Positions 1-8,726 of a stretch of DNA of 39,408 nt are shown in pieces. The notes beneath the pieces are model-generated. The model searched no databases and was not told where the DNA came from. It saw nothing but the letters and a program-made list of their open reading frames with translations. This stretch comes from an uncultured Methylophilaceae bacterium (lineage in GTDB: Bacteria > Pseudomonadota > Gammaproteobacteria > Burkholderiales > Methylophilaceae). The stretch's first letter is position 1. Each line of letters starts with the position of its first letter. The DNA is taken from the NCBI GenBank assembly GCA_903863255.1, contig CAIPBJ010000101.1, positions 1 through 39,408 of the forward strand. The letters are read 5' to 3'. The position numbers and the translations under genes are program-made.

Positions 1-9
1 AATCTGATT

Positions 10-22
10 CTTAATTATTAAG
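10..22. repeat. Small AT-rich palindrome upstream of flhB
   Basis: The arms CTTAAT and ATTAAG surround a single T, giving a 13-bp dyad about 140 bp before flhB. It could be a repressor or activator site, or the end of whatever lies left of the window. AT-rich palindromes this short arise by chance, so the call is weak. Confidence 0.2.
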
Positions 23-160
23 TCTGTACAAAATTGTAAGAAAGGATAGTTTTAACCCTCTTATTCTCGAGATTCAAATCGCTTTTAAGGATTAATAATG
101 ACCTCTGTGCAATTAGGAATCTGTCGGCAATGACAGAATTTATTAATTAGGGAATTGGAA

Positions 161-1336
161 ATGGCTGAAGATAGCGATTTGGAAAAAACAGAACCGGCCT
201 CGCCCAAGCGCCTTGAGAAGGCGCGTGAGGAAGGTGACGTTCCCCGTTCAAAGGAACTGGCAACATGCTCAGTACTTTTTGCCACTGGACTGACGTTGTG
301 GATGCTGGGCGGTAATCTGAGCGACTCTTTGAAGACGAACATGACTTCAGGCTTAAGCTTTGGCCGGGAAGCTGCCTTTGATCCAGTTTTTTTACTTATG
401 AAAGTATCAAGTTCCATATTGTCTGTATTGATGGCCTTTACTCCTTTAGCCATCGTAATCATTCTTGTCGCAGTCGGTTCTCCAATCATTATTGGAGGCT
501 GGGTAATCAGCGGCAAAGCACTCATGCCTAAATTTGGTCGAATGAACCCCCTGCAGGGAATTAGCAATCTTTTCTCAAAACAGTCTCTTGTTGAACTGTT
601 GAAATCCATCGCAAAAACCGTCCTGGTTGGAATCGTCGCCTGGGTAGTTGTATCAGGAGACATTGGAACAATTCTTGGGCTGTCAAGTAGACCAATCGAA
701 TCTGGAATTTCCGAGGTCACCCATATTCTGATCATTGGTTTTTTAACGATAGTCAGTGCTCTTGTTGTCATTGCAGCCATCGATGTGCCTTATCAGCTTT
801 ATCACTACGCTGAAAAATTAAAAATGACAAAGGAAGAAGTTCGTCAAGAATCAAAAGAATCCGATGGGAATCCTGAGATTAAAGGAAGAATTAGACAACA
901 GCAAAGAGAGATGGCAAGAAGGAGAATGATGGCCGAAATCCCTAAAGCAGACGTGGTTATAACAAACCCTACTCACTATGCCGTAGCAATCAAGTATAAA
1001 GAGGATGGAATGCGAGCTCCGGTAGTTGTCGCAAAAGGAGCGGATGCGGTTGCTTTGAAGATTCGTGAAATTGCAAATGAGAATAATGTCACAACTCTTG
1101 AAGCCCCTAAATTAGCACGCGCGCTGTTTGCCCATACCGAGCTTGGCAGTGAGATACCTCAGGCACTTTATTCAGCCGTAGCCGAGGTTTTAGCTTATGT
1201 TTTCCAAATGCGCATGTACAAGAAAGAAGGTGGATATGAACCTAAGATGCCTTCTGCTCTGCCTGTTCCAGAAGAGTTGGATCCACATAGCCTGTTGCCT
1301 GTAAAGCCAGTTGAAGATGCTGAGGTATTCGTATGA
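161..1336 (+). CDS. flhB: Flagellar export gate switch protein FlhB
   Basis: FlhB is the inner-membrane export-gate component that switches type III secretion from rod/hook to filament substrates after autocleavage. The protein has 391 residues: a charged N-terminus, four hydrophobic segments (about residues 30-210) and a cytoplasmic domain with the autocleavage motif NPTH at 269-272, the same numbering as in Salmonella. A TTG lies six bases upstream, but the ATG at 161 is preceded by an AGGGA ribosome site at suitable spacing, so I start there. The stop overlaps the flhA start as ATGA, indicating translational coupling. It is the first gene seen of the flhB-flhA-flhF-flhG-fliA-motCD run. Confidence 0.98.
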   Translation: MAEDSDLEKTEPASPKRLEKAREEGDVPRSKELATCSVLFATGLTLWMLGGNLSDSLKTNMTSGLSFGREAAFDPVFLLMKVSSSILSVLMAFTPLAIVIILVAVGSPIIIGGWVISGKALMPKFGRMNPLQGISNLFSKQSLVELLKSIAKTVLVGIVAWVVVSGDIGTILGLSSRPIESGISEVTHILIIGFLTIVSALVVIAAIDVPYQLYHYAEKLKMTKEEVRQESKESDGNPEIKGRIRQQQREMARRRMMAEIPKADVVITNPTHYAVAIKYKEDGMRAPVVVAKGADAVALKIREIANENNVTTLEAPKLARALFAHTELGSEIPQALYSAVAEVLAYVFQMRMYKKEGGYEPKMPSALPVPEELDPHSLLPVKPVEDAEVFV

Positions 1337-3408
1337 ACCCAATCACACTTCCCCAATGGATGAATCGGATTTTCAACCGCAATGCTGCGGCTCCGGTCAT
1401 TATCGTCATGTTGCTATCGATGATGATCTTGCCTCTTCCAGCGATTGCATTGGACATCCTGTTTAGCTTCAACATTGCTCTGTCGATCATGGTATTGCTG
1501 ATCGGATTACAAACAAAGAAAGCCCTGGAGTTCATCGCATTCCCTACGGTACTTCTTGTAACGACCATGCTTCGTCTGTCGCTCAATGTCGCTTCGACAA
1601 GAGTTGTCCTTACTGAAGGACATACTGGTCCAGATGCCGCAGGTAAAGTGATCGAGGCTTTTGGACATTTTCTTATTGGCGGAAATTACACTGTAGGTAT
1701 CGTTGTATTCATTATATTAACCATCATTAATTTCATCGTGGTTACCAAAGGAGCGGGGCGCATCGCCGAAGTGGGTGCCCGATTCACATTGGATGCCATG
1801 CCTGGAAAACAAATGGCGATCGATGCTGATCTTAATGCTGGGCTTATCGGAGAGGATGAGGCAAGAAGACGCAGGACCGAGATTGGTCAGGAAGCTGAAT
1901 TTTATGGCGCCATGGACGGTGCGAGTAAATACGTCCGCGGGGATGCCATTGCAGGGATATTAGTGATCATCATCAATGTATTAGGCGGCTTAATTGTTGG
2001 CATGGTCCAACACGATCTTGCATTCGTTGATGCAGTCAGAAACTATACCATGCTTGCAATCGGCGATGGCCTGGTCGCCCAGATCCCCTCACTTATCATT
2101 TCTGTAGCCGCCGGCGTGGTCGTATCGAGAGTCGGAAACAGTGAAGATATTGGCGGTCAACTTGTCACCCAATTATTCTCTAACCCAAAGGTCATCTTTG
2201 TGACAGCAGGGATTATTGGTGGGATGGGCGCAATTCCTGGCATGCCTCATTTCGCATTTCTATTACTGGCTTCAGTTCTTGGTGCATCTGGCTACTTCAT
2301 CCATCAGCAGCAAATGGAAGCGGCCAAGCCAGTAGTAGAGAGCAAACCTGAGGTTGTAACTGAACCTGAAGAAGCTACCTGGAGCGATGTCGTTCCGGTT
2401 GATGTAGTTGGACTTGAGGTTGGTTATCGTCTTATCCCTCTTGTTGACAAAGGTCAAGGTGGCGACTTGTTGAAACGAATTAAAGGGTTAAGAAAGAAAT
2501 TTGCCCAAGAGGTAGGATTTCTTGCTCCAACCGTACACATACGAGACAACCTCGAATTAAAGCCGACAGGTTACAGAATTTCGCTAAAGGGGGTCGAGAT
2601 TGCTTCGGGCGAATCCCATTTTGGTCAATTGCTTGCAATCGACCCCGGAATGGTAGCTGGCACGCTTCCAGGCATGAAGACAACGGATCCGGCATTCGGT
2701 CTACCAGCTGTATGGATCGATAGTGCAACAAAAGAACATGCTCAGAGCATGGGATATACCGTAGTTGATGCAAGTACAGTCATAGCGACTCATATTAACC
2801 ATATGATTTCTTTACATGCTTCCGATCTCCTGGGCCGCCAGGAAGTCCAGCAACTACTGGATCATATAAGTAAGGAATCACCAAAACTGGTCGAAGACCT
2901 CGTTCCGAAAGTTTTATCCTTGTCCACTATCCAGAAAGTTCTTCAGAATCTGCTAAGTGAAGGGGTACACATTCGTGATATGCGAACCATCATAGAAACA
3001 CTTTCCGAATTTGCATCTCAGACGCAGGATGCAAATGAACTAACGGCTCAGGTAAGGATAAGATTAGGCCGGGCAATCGTTCAGCAACTGTTCCCAAATG
3101 GAAACGAACTTTCAGTAATGACTCTTGATAACAATCTGGAACGGCTGCTGTTACAAGCCACCCAAAACACAAACAGCGGGGGGTCTGCGATCGAACCAGG
3201 ACTTGCAGAAACGCTCTCAAGAAAAACTGAAATGGCTGCAAGGCAGCAGGAGCAAATGGGGATGACTCCTGTGCTTTTAGTGGCTGCTCCGCTTCGAGCA
3301 GCATTATCAAAATTTTTAAGACGTGTCGTACCACAGCTTAAAGTGTTATCACATGAAGAATTACCAGATAGTAAAACCATACGTGTAACTAGCCTTATTG
3401 GAGCGTAA
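1333..3408 (+). CDS. flhA: Flagellar export gate protein FlhA
   Basis: FlhA is the main export-gate protein: an N-terminal multi-helix membrane domain and a large C-terminal cytoplasmic domain that forms a nonameric ring and docks chaperone-substrate complexes. The 691-residue length is typical. The family signature (RFTLDAMPGKQMAIDADLNAG) starts near residue 150, and the Pro/Glu-rich linker to the cytoplasmic domain lies around residues 330-350. The start overlaps flhB by 4 bp and flhF begins 2 bp after the stop, so the three are probably one transcript. FlhA is also the expected docking partner of the two FliJ proteins encoded elsewhere in the window. Confidence 0.98.
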   Translation: MNPITLPQWMNRIFNRNAAAPVIIVMLLSMMILPLPAIALDILFSFNIALSIMVLLIGLQTKKALEFIAFPTVLLVTTMLRLSLNVASTRVVLTEGHTGPDAAGKVIEAFGHFLIGGNYTVGIVVFIILTIINFIVVTKGAGRIAEVGARFTLDAMPGKQMAIDADLNAGLIGEDEARRRRTEIGQEAEFYGAMDGASKYVRGDAIAGILVIIINVLGGLIVGMVQHDLAFVDAVRNYTMLAIGDGLVAQIPSLIISVAAGVVVSRVGNSEDIGGQLVTQLFSNPKVIFVTAGIIGGMGAIPGMPHFAFLLLASVLGASGYFIHQQQMEAAKPVVESKPEVVTEPEEATWSDVVPVDVVGLEVGYRLIPLVDKGQGGDLLKRIKGLRKKFAQEVGFLAPTVHIRDNLELKPTGYRISLKGVEIASGESHFGQLLAIDPGMVAGTLPGMKTTDPAFGLPAVWIDSATKEHAQSMGYTVVDASTVIATHINHMISLHASDLLGRQEVQQLLDHISKESPKLVEDLVPKVLSLSTIQKVLQNLLSEGVHIRDMRTIIETLSEFASQTQDANELTAQVRIRLGRAIVQQLFPNGNELSVMTLDNNLERLLLQATQNTNSGGSAIEPGLAETLSRKTEMAARQQEQMGMTPVLLVAAPLRAALSKFLRRVVPQLKVLSHEELPDSKTIRVTSLIGA

Positions 3409-3410
3409 TC

Positions 3411-4775
3411 ATGAATATCAGAAGATTTTTTGGAAAAAACTCTAGAGACGCCCTTAGCATGGTCCGGCTCGCATTAGGCGAAGATGCAGTCATTCTATCG
3501 AATCGAGCCGTGAACGGCGGTAACGAAATCATGGCGTTTCGTGAAGAAGATATGGACTCAATGATATCGTCGACCGATACAGGCTTTTACACACCTCATG
3601 AATTCGCAAGGCCTCCCGAAATAATCAGAACGAATGATTTGAATAATGCGCTCAATCATGAGGTTGAAAACCGTCCATCCAAGATGATCAATACGTTAAA
3701 TTCACAAAAAGCCAATGACGAAGATCTCATCTTTGATAATGTCAATCATCATCAAGCTCGCCCAGCGATCAAGTCCAGTCAGGGCGAACAAGAGCCTAAT
3801 GCTCAAATTGCAGATATGCTTGGCGAAATTCGCACGATGAGAAACATGATTGAATCGCAGTTGACCGAAATCTCATGGAACAATATCCAGCAACGTGATC
3901 CAGCAAAATCGATCGTACTCAGTTCCTTGTTATCAGCTGGATTCAGTGCGTCATTATCCAGACAGATTGCTGAAAATCTCCCAAAGAATCTTAATGGAGA
4001 CGAAGGCATCAAATGGATGCAGTCTATCCTTTCTAAAAACCTCACGACGGTTCAAACTGAAGGCGAGGTCTTAGACAAAGGTGGGGTATTCGCACTGATA
4101 GGGCCAACTGGGGTAGGAAAAACCACGACAACGGCCAAACTGGCAGCAAGGTATGTCATGAAACATGGCACAAATAACCTTGGTCTTATCACAACAGATG
4201 CTTATCGTATAGGCGGCCATGAGCAACTAAGGATTTACGGCAAGATACTTGGGGTGATGGTCCATGCCGTCAAAGATGAAGCTGATCTGAAAATAGCGCT
4301 TAATGAACTTAAGAATAAGCATACGATACTCATTGATACCGTTGGTGTAAGCCAAAGGGACAGGATGGTGGCAGAACAAATCTCAATGCTCACCAATGCC
4401 AACAGGAACATAAAAAAATTATTGTGTCTGAATGCAACGAATACCGGAGAGACGCTGGTCGACGTGGTAAACGCATACAAGGGACGAGGCCTGGACGGCT
4501 GCATCATCACGAAACTTGACGAGGCAGCGACGATAGGCAATACGATAGACGTAATAATAAGGGAAAGACTAAAACTTTATTATGTAGCCAATGGTCAGCG
4601 CGTTCCAGAGGACATTCATCTAGCAAACAAGGATTACCTGATCAGGCAAGCTCTCAAGCTTGGCGCTTCGAAGAACAGTCCATTTAAATTCCGCGATGAA
4701 GAACTTCCCTTCGTCATGGGGAATACGGTTAATTCCACCCAATCCCCTTCTTTCGTGGAGATGAGTCATGCTTAA
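3411..4775 (+). CDS. flhF: SRP-type GTPase FlhF, flagellar placement factor
   Basis: FlhF is an SRP54/FtsY-type GTPase that marks the pole and recruits the first basal-body parts. The N-terminus (FFGKNSRDALSMVRLALG) is the family's usual opening. A long hydrophilic middle follows, then the NG domain with P-loop GPTGVGKT at about residues 231-238, the segment TTDAYRIGGHEQLR and TKLDEA. The usual DTAG-M element reads DTVGV at about residue 309, a small departure that probably does not abolish GTP binding. It starts 2 bp after flhA and overlaps flhG by 8 bp. Its presence with flhG suggests polar flagellation, which is an inference from the family. Confidence 0.96.
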   Translation: MNIRRFFGKNSRDALSMVRLALGEDAVILSNRAVNGGNEIMAFREEDMDSMISSTDTGFYTPHEFARPPEIIRTNDLNNALNHEVENRPSKMINTLNSQKANDEDLIFDNVNHHQARPAIKSSQGEQEPNAQIADMLGEIRTMRNMIESQLTEISWNNIQQRDPAKSIVLSSLLSAGFSASLSRQIAENLPKNLNGDEGIKWMQSILSKNLTTVQTEGEVLDKGGVFALIGPTGVGKTTTTAKLAARYVMKHGTNNLGLITTDAYRIGGHEQLRIYGKILGVMVHAVKDEADLKIALNELKNKHTILIDTVGVSQRDRMVAEQISMLTNANRNIKKLLCLNATNTGETLVDVVNAYKGRGLDGCIITKLDEAATIGNTIDVIIRERLKLYYVANGQRVPEDIHLANKDYLIRQALKLGASKNSPFKFRDEELPFVMGNTVNSTQSPSFVEMSHA

Positions 4776-5598
4776 TTATCATGAAGACCAAGCAGCTGGA
4801 TTAAGACGGATCATGTCAGGACCGAAACCTCGAGTGGTTTCGGTAATATCGGCCAATTCTCGTAAAGACCAACCAAGATTGCTTACCAATCTTGCTTCGT
4901 CCATCCATCTTAACGGCCGAGACGTACTGATCGTTCATGCATCGAATACACCGAGTGAGTCCGTGTTGGATTACCAGGTAGACACGTTGCCGACACTGAT
5001 TGATGTTGCAAAGAGTCGGTCATCACTTGAAAACGCCATAAAAAGAAGCAGCCATGGATTCTCAGTGACCAACCTTATGAATAATAGTCACCTAAATTCA
5101 TCTCTAGACAGCCATCTTGGTAGCAGACTTAATGAGGTGTTCAATAAATTAGCCAGTGAATATGAAGTGGTATTAGTCGATGCGACATTGAACAAGGATC
5201 ATCTATTACCATTGACCTCATTGAATGAAAGCGAAATTGTGATCCAGCTCAATCGTGATGCAGATTCCATCAAGCAAGCCTATGTGCTCATTAAACAGAT
5301 TTGCAGTCAGATCGGTAGTCGTCCGTTTGGCATACTTGTCGATGGCGCATCAAGTAACCAGGCCCTAACCGTATTCAAAAACATTTCACAGGTATCAAAA
5401 CGATTCATGCAAATTGATCTGGAGTTTATTGGCTCGATTCCTTCCGATGATCATTTAAGTCGAGCAAGCAAACTGGGAAGGGCCGTAATTGAAGCATTTC
5501 CGATGTCTATTGCGTCATCGGCATTCAAAGAAATAGCAAAAAAAATTGATTACAAGAACAATCATTCAAACAGTATCAAACAGGCATCATTTATTTAG
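4768..5598 (+). CDS. flhG: FlhG/FleN-like MinD-family protein with degenerate Walker A
   Basis: Position directly after flhF, length (276 residues) and the opening DQAAGLRRIM identify it as FlhG/FleN, the MinD-like protein that limits flagellar number and acts on FlhF. After the strand VVSVIS, where family ATPases carry KGGVGKT, this protein reads ANSRKDQPRL. Neither the P-loop glycines nor the GK-T/S is present, although the following helix and strand (NGRDVLIVHA) and a Walker B-like YEVVLVDA near residues 132-139 remain. Nucleotide binding is therefore doubtful while the fold seems kept. The gene looks intact, with no stops and flush spacing, and fliA starts 9 bp later. Confidence 0.88.
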   Translation: MLNYHEDQAAGLRRIMSGPKPRVVSVISANSRKDQPRLLTNLASSIHLNGRDVLIVHASNTPSESVLDYQVDTLPTLIDVAKSRSSLENAIKRSSHGFSVTNLMNNSHLNSSLDSHLGSRLNEVFNKLASEYEVVLVDATLNKDHLLPLTSLNESEIVIQLNRDADSIKQAYVLIKQICSQIGSRPFGILVDGASSNQALTVFKNISQVSKRFMQIDLEFIGSIPSDDHLSRASKLGRAVIEAFPMSIASSAFKEIAKKIDYKNNHSNSIKQASFI

Positions 5599-5607
5599 GA
5601 AAATGCT

Positions 5608-6342
5608 ATGTATACAGTGACCGGAAAAACAAATCAGAGAGACTTGCTTCTTCAACAACATGCCCCTCTCGTTAAGAAAATCGCTTACCAGCTAAAAGCA
5701 AAACTTCCACCGAGTGTTGAAGTTGATGATTTGGTTCAGGCTGGAATGATGGGCCTTCTGGATGCAGTCAACAAATACGAAGACTCACATGGTGCTCAGT
5801 TCGAAACGTATGCCTCCCAACGTATAAGGGGTTCGATGCTTGATGAATTAAGAAATGTAGACTGGCTGCCGCGTAGCGTACGAAAAAATATGCGTGATGT
5901 TGAAACAGCGATCAATCAGCTTGAACAAAAACTTGGAAGGCCACCCTCAGAAGGTGAAATTGCAAAACATCTGAAGATCACGTTGAATGATTACCATGAG
6001 ATGCTTGGTGACTGTGGTGGTCACCAACTTCTCTACTACGAGGACTTTCATGATGCTGAAGCCGGGGATCACTTCCTTGACAGATTTATCACAGATGACA
6101 CGAGCGATCCAATAAGAGCATTATTGGAAGGTGATTTTAGATCTTGTCTTATTGAAGCAATTGAATCTTTACCTGACAGGGAAAAGACACTAATGGGGCT
6201 TTATTATGAGCAGGAACTCAACTTAAAAGAAATTGGGGCCGTAATGAATGTTACTGAATCTCGTGTGTGCCAAATACACAGTCAAGCCATCGCCAGGCTT
6301 CGTGCATTTATGAAAGAACAATCATGGACTGGAGCAGTTTAA
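5608..6342 (+). CDS. fliA: Flagellar sigma factor FliA (sigma-28)
   Basis: FliA directs RNA polymerase to late flagellar promoters and is held back by FlgM until the hook is finished. The 244-residue protein has the sigma-70 region 2 core (DLVQAGMMGLLDAV), region 3 (EGEIAKHLKITLNDYHEML) and a region 4 helix-turn-helix (LNLKEIGAVMNVTESRVCQI). A TTAGGA ribosome site precedes the ATG. Its likely targets in this window are the sigma-28-type promoters before flgM and flgK. The last 19 bp overlap the motC reading frame. Confidence 0.97.
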   Translation: MYTVTGKTNQRDLLLQQHAPLVKKIAYQLKAKLPPSVEVDDLVQAGMMGLLDAVNKYEDSHGAQFETYASQRIRGSMLDELRNVDWLPRSVRKNMRDVETAINQLEQKLGRPPSEGEIAKHLKITLNDYHEMLGDCGGHQLLYYEDFHDAEAGDHFLDRFITDDTSDPIRALLEGDFRSCLIEAIESLPDREKTLMGLYYEQELNLKEIGAVMNVTESRVCQIHSQAIARLRAFMKEQSWTGAV

Positions 6343-7064
6343 GCGGCATTGCTCTTGCCCTAATTGGAATTCTATTCGGGCAAGCATTGGAAGGTGGCCA
6401 TATTGGCTCCCTTTTGCAGCCCGCTGCGTTCGTCATCGTATTCTTTGGTACATTTGGGGCCGTGCTGTTACAGACAAAGCTCTCAAATTTCATATCAGGG
6501 ATTGCCATGCTGAAACAAGTATTCCAAACTCCGACCGACGACAGAATTGAAATCTCACACCAGGCTTCATCATGGAGTCATATCGCCCGAAAAGAGGGTG
6601 TTTTTATGCTTGAATCCCTAATTGAAAATGAAAGTGATCCATTCATTCAAAAAGGATTGAGGCTCATGGCTGATGGCACGCCCCCAGAAAGACTAAGGGA
6701 AGTGTGTGCAATAGACATGTATTATTTTGAGGCAAAACAACGAAGTGCCGTTAAGATATGGGAATCTGCCGGCGGGTATTCACCAACCATCGGTATCATT
6801 GGCGCAGTTTTGGGGCTGATTCATGTCATGGAGAATCTCTCGGACCCGGCGATGCTTGGAAGCGGGATAGCCGTCGCGTTTGTTGCCACGATTTACGGTG
6901 TTGGATTAGCCAACCTTTTTTTTCTTCCTGTCTCCAATAAACTAAAATCGCAAATTCAGCATGAAATTATGCGGCGCGAAATGCTTCTAAATGCCTGGGT
7001 ATCCATTGCCAGAGGAGATCATCCTCGCATTGTCGAAGAACGTTTATTGGCCTATCTGATATAA
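6324..7064 (+). CDS. motC: Stator protein MotC (MotA family)
   Basis: This is the ion-channel stator subunit that, with MotD, drives rotation. The protein of 246 residues has the MotA-family arrangement: two N-terminal membrane helices (residues 5-20 and 30-45), a cytoplasmic loop, then two helices that include the conserved SPTIGIIGAVLGLIHVM stretch with its essential proline. Upstream in-frame codons inside fliA extend the frame to 6267, but the peptide encoded there is not MotA-like. I choose the ATG at 6324, giving MDWSSLSGIALALIG, which makes a 19-bp overlap with fliA. MotC rather than MotA is chosen from the fliA-motC-motD neighbourhood. Confidence 0.92.
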   Translation: MDWSSLSGIALALIGILFGQALEGGHIGSLLQPAAFVIVFFGTFGAVLLQTKLSNFISGIAMLKQVFQTPTDDRIEISHQASSWSHIARKEGVFMLESLIENESDPFIQKGLRLMADGTPPERLREVCAIDMYYFEAKQRSAVKIWESAGGYSPTIGIIGAVLGLIHVMENLSDPAMLGSGIAVAFVATIYGVGLANLFFLPVSNKLKSQIQHEIMRREMLLNAWVSIARGDHPRIVEERLLAYLI

Positions 7065-7082
7065 ATTTATTGTGACCACTTT

Positions 7083-7874
7083 ATGATCAGAAGAAAACCC
7101 TTTGAAGACGAAAGTGACAACCATGATCGATGGCTTGTGTCCTACGCAGACTTCATCACACTTTTGTTTGCATTCTTTGTGGTGATGTACGGCATCTCCT
7201 CAGTCAACCAGATAAAATATAAACAGCTAAGCACCGCTATTGGTGTCGCATTTAACGAAGACAAAACAAGCAAGAGCAAACTAGAGCCTATAAGTTCAGA
7301 AAAGAACATTCTCGGAAATCAGCAACCTTCTCTTATCAAACCCCTACCGCTCAATCTATTACGAAATGAACAGTTAAAAAGACAACACGAGACAATGATC
7401 CGGATTGGCATCAACCTGTCTCAGCAACTTTCCAACCTTGTCAGTCAGGGAAAGGTTAAAGTCATCCAGAATAACAGAGGGATTCGTATCGATATCAATG
7501 ACAATTTACTATTCGCGACCGGATCAGCAGAACTTTCAGAGAATGCAGAAAAAATACTCACCGAGATTTCAGGTCAAATCAAAGACAGTGACCACCTAAT
7601 CCAAGTTGAAGGTCATACCGACAACACGCCAATCCATACCGATTCATTCTTCTCAAATTGGGAACTATCGGCTGTAAGGGCGAGTTCTGTAGTTAGAATG
7701 CTAAGTGAAACAGGAATAGCTGAGAATCGATTAAGTGCGGTTGGCTATGGATCGGCTCAGCCCATAAGTGATAATGACACACCCGAAGGCAGGGCTAGAA
7801 ACCGAAGAGTATCGATCATGATACTTTATGAAACTAGAAATCAGGAATATTCGGCCTCGGAAATTTCACCCTAG
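7083..7874 (+). CDS. motD: Stator protein MotD (MotB family, OmpA-like)
   Basis: This is the peptidoglycan-anchored stator subunit. One N-terminal membrane helix (about residues 18-40) carries the ion-accepting aspartate D23 in SYADFITLLFAFF. A linker follows, then an OmpA-like peptidoglycan-binding domain (about 135-245) with VEGHTDNTPIH, NWELSAVRASSV and NRRVSIMI. It starts 18 bp after motC with only a poor ribosome site, so coupling to motC is likely. It is the last flagellar gene of the left arm; a 95-bp convergent gap with no clear terminator separates it from arsC. Confidence 0.94.
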   Translation: MIRRKPFEDESDNHDRWLVSYADFITLLFAFFVVMYGISSVNQIKYKQLSTAIGVAFNEDKTSKSKLEPISSEKNILGNQQPSLIKPLPLNLLRNEQLKRQHETMIRIGINLSQQLSNLVSQGKVKVIQNNRGIRIDINDNLLFATGSAELSENAEKILTEISGQIKDSDHLIQVEGHTDNTPIHTDSFFSNWELSAVRASSVVRMLSETGIAENRLSAVGYGSAQPISDNDTPEGRARNRRVSIMILYETRNQEYSASEISP

Positions 7875-7969
7875 TATCTGACTTCGATTAAACGTTTCTT
7901 ATCGATTGGCATTCCGAGGATATCGACCAGAACCAGCCAGTTTCAGATTCATCCAATCAATGCGAAAAA

Positions 7970-8464
7970 TTAAATATGAGCAATCGAATCGATTTCCTGT
8001 TTTATATACAGTTTATCAAGCGCATCGAAACGTAAACTTGTAAATATCTTTATCCGATTCTCAAGATGATTTGCTACTTGCCTAAATGCCCATATTTTTT
8101 TTTCGTCGGAGCCCTCGACCGCCGCAGGGTCTTCTTCTCCCCAATGGGCTGTCATGGGATGCCCAGGCCAGATTGGACATACCTCTCCTTTTGCGTTATC
8201 ACAGACAGTGATAACAAAATCAAGCTTAGGTGCATCAGGCTGAGCAAATTCATCCCAACTTTTGCTTCGTAAGTTCTCGATGGACAGTCCTTTGGATTTC
8301 AATACATCGATCGCTAAAGGATTAACCTTACCTGTTGGGTTACTTCCCGCACTGAATGCCTTAAAGTGTCCCTTACCCCAGAATTCAAGCAATTTCTCCG
8401 CCATGATGCTTCTTGCGGAATTTCCAGTGCATAGAAAAAGAACGTTATAAACTTTATCAGTCAT
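7970..8464 (-). CDS. arsC: Arsenate reductase ArsC, low-molecular-weight phosphatase fold
   Basis: This protein probably reduces arsenate to arsenite in the cytoplasm. Its 164 residues open with the phosphatase loop C12-TGNSA-R18 (CX5R), and two further cysteines occur at C88 (VITVCDNA) and C95 (EVCPIWPG). This C-C-C triad corresponds to the C10/C82/C89 relay of thioredoxin-coupled ArsC enzymes. The usual DPA motif (HWGEEDPAAVEGSD) is present. The start has an AAGGGG ribosome site. No arsR, arsB or acr3 is nearby, so the gene is an orphan here. A perfect 14-bp palindrome lies 15 bp before the start. Plain protein tyrosine phosphatase activity is the alternative but fits less well. Confidence 0.92.
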   Translation of the reverse strand: MTDKVYNVLFLCTGNSARSIMAEKLLEFWGKGHFKAFSAGSNPTGKVNPLAIDVLKSKGLSIENLRSKSWDEFAQPDAPKLDFVITVCDNAKGEVCPIWPGHPMTAHWGEEDPAAVEGSDEKKIWAFRQVANHLENRIKIFTSLRFDALDKLYIKQEIDSIAHI

Positions 8465-8478
8465 CTAAAATCCCCTTA

Positions 8479-8492
8479 AAGAAATATTTCTT
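8479..8492. promoter_or_regulatory. Perfect 14-bp palindrome upstream of arsC
   Basis: AAGAAATATTTCTT is its own reverse complement and lies 15-28 bp before the arsC ATG. AT-rich dyads in this position are typical of ArsR/SmtB-family operators, but no arsR is in the window. The assignment as an operator is inference; the palindrome itself is seen directly. Confidence 0.4.
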
Positions 8493-8552
8493 CGATCATT
8501 TTCATTTCATTTTTTTAAGTGCCGGAACATCCATTTTTAGTATTTCAAACGG

Positions 8553-8726
8553 TCATGCAAAAAAAGCCTCAATGCGGGAACACAGAATACTGTAGATTTT
8601 AGTAAAGGCAGCTTCGATCTCCTCATCCGTCCCGGTGGTCTTGGCAGGATCATCGACATCCTAGTGAAAACGAAGTTTTGAAGCGAGATGGACTGGACGA
8701 TCCGTTTTAGCTGCACTTGAACATAC
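8553..8726 (-). pseudogene. Remnant of a second ArsC/LMW-phosphatase-like gene
   Basis: One minus-strand frame encodes an ArsC-like C-terminal third: VCSSAAK, then LRFH, a stop codon (TAG at 8663-8661), then DVDDPAKTTGTDEEI, AAF and SRIEAFF before the terminal TGA. The intact neighbour shows the same layout (VCDNAKG...HWGEEDPAAVEGSDEK...AF...NRIKIF). The internal TAG stands where the family has the Trp of HW, so a TGG-to-TAG change explains it. No N-terminal half with a CX5R loop could be read upstream in any frame. It is probably a decayed duplicate or a degraded divergent homologue. Confidence 0.6.

Noticed and set aside
85-780. Long minus-strand open frame over flhB
   Set aside because: It is antisense to an unmistakable flhB, starts in its upstream region without a ribosome site and has no recognisable protein pattern.
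8066-8595. Plus-strand short frames across arsC and its upstream region
   Set aside because: They are antisense to intact arsC or to the ArsC remnant and encode low-quality, Phe/Ser-rich peptides.
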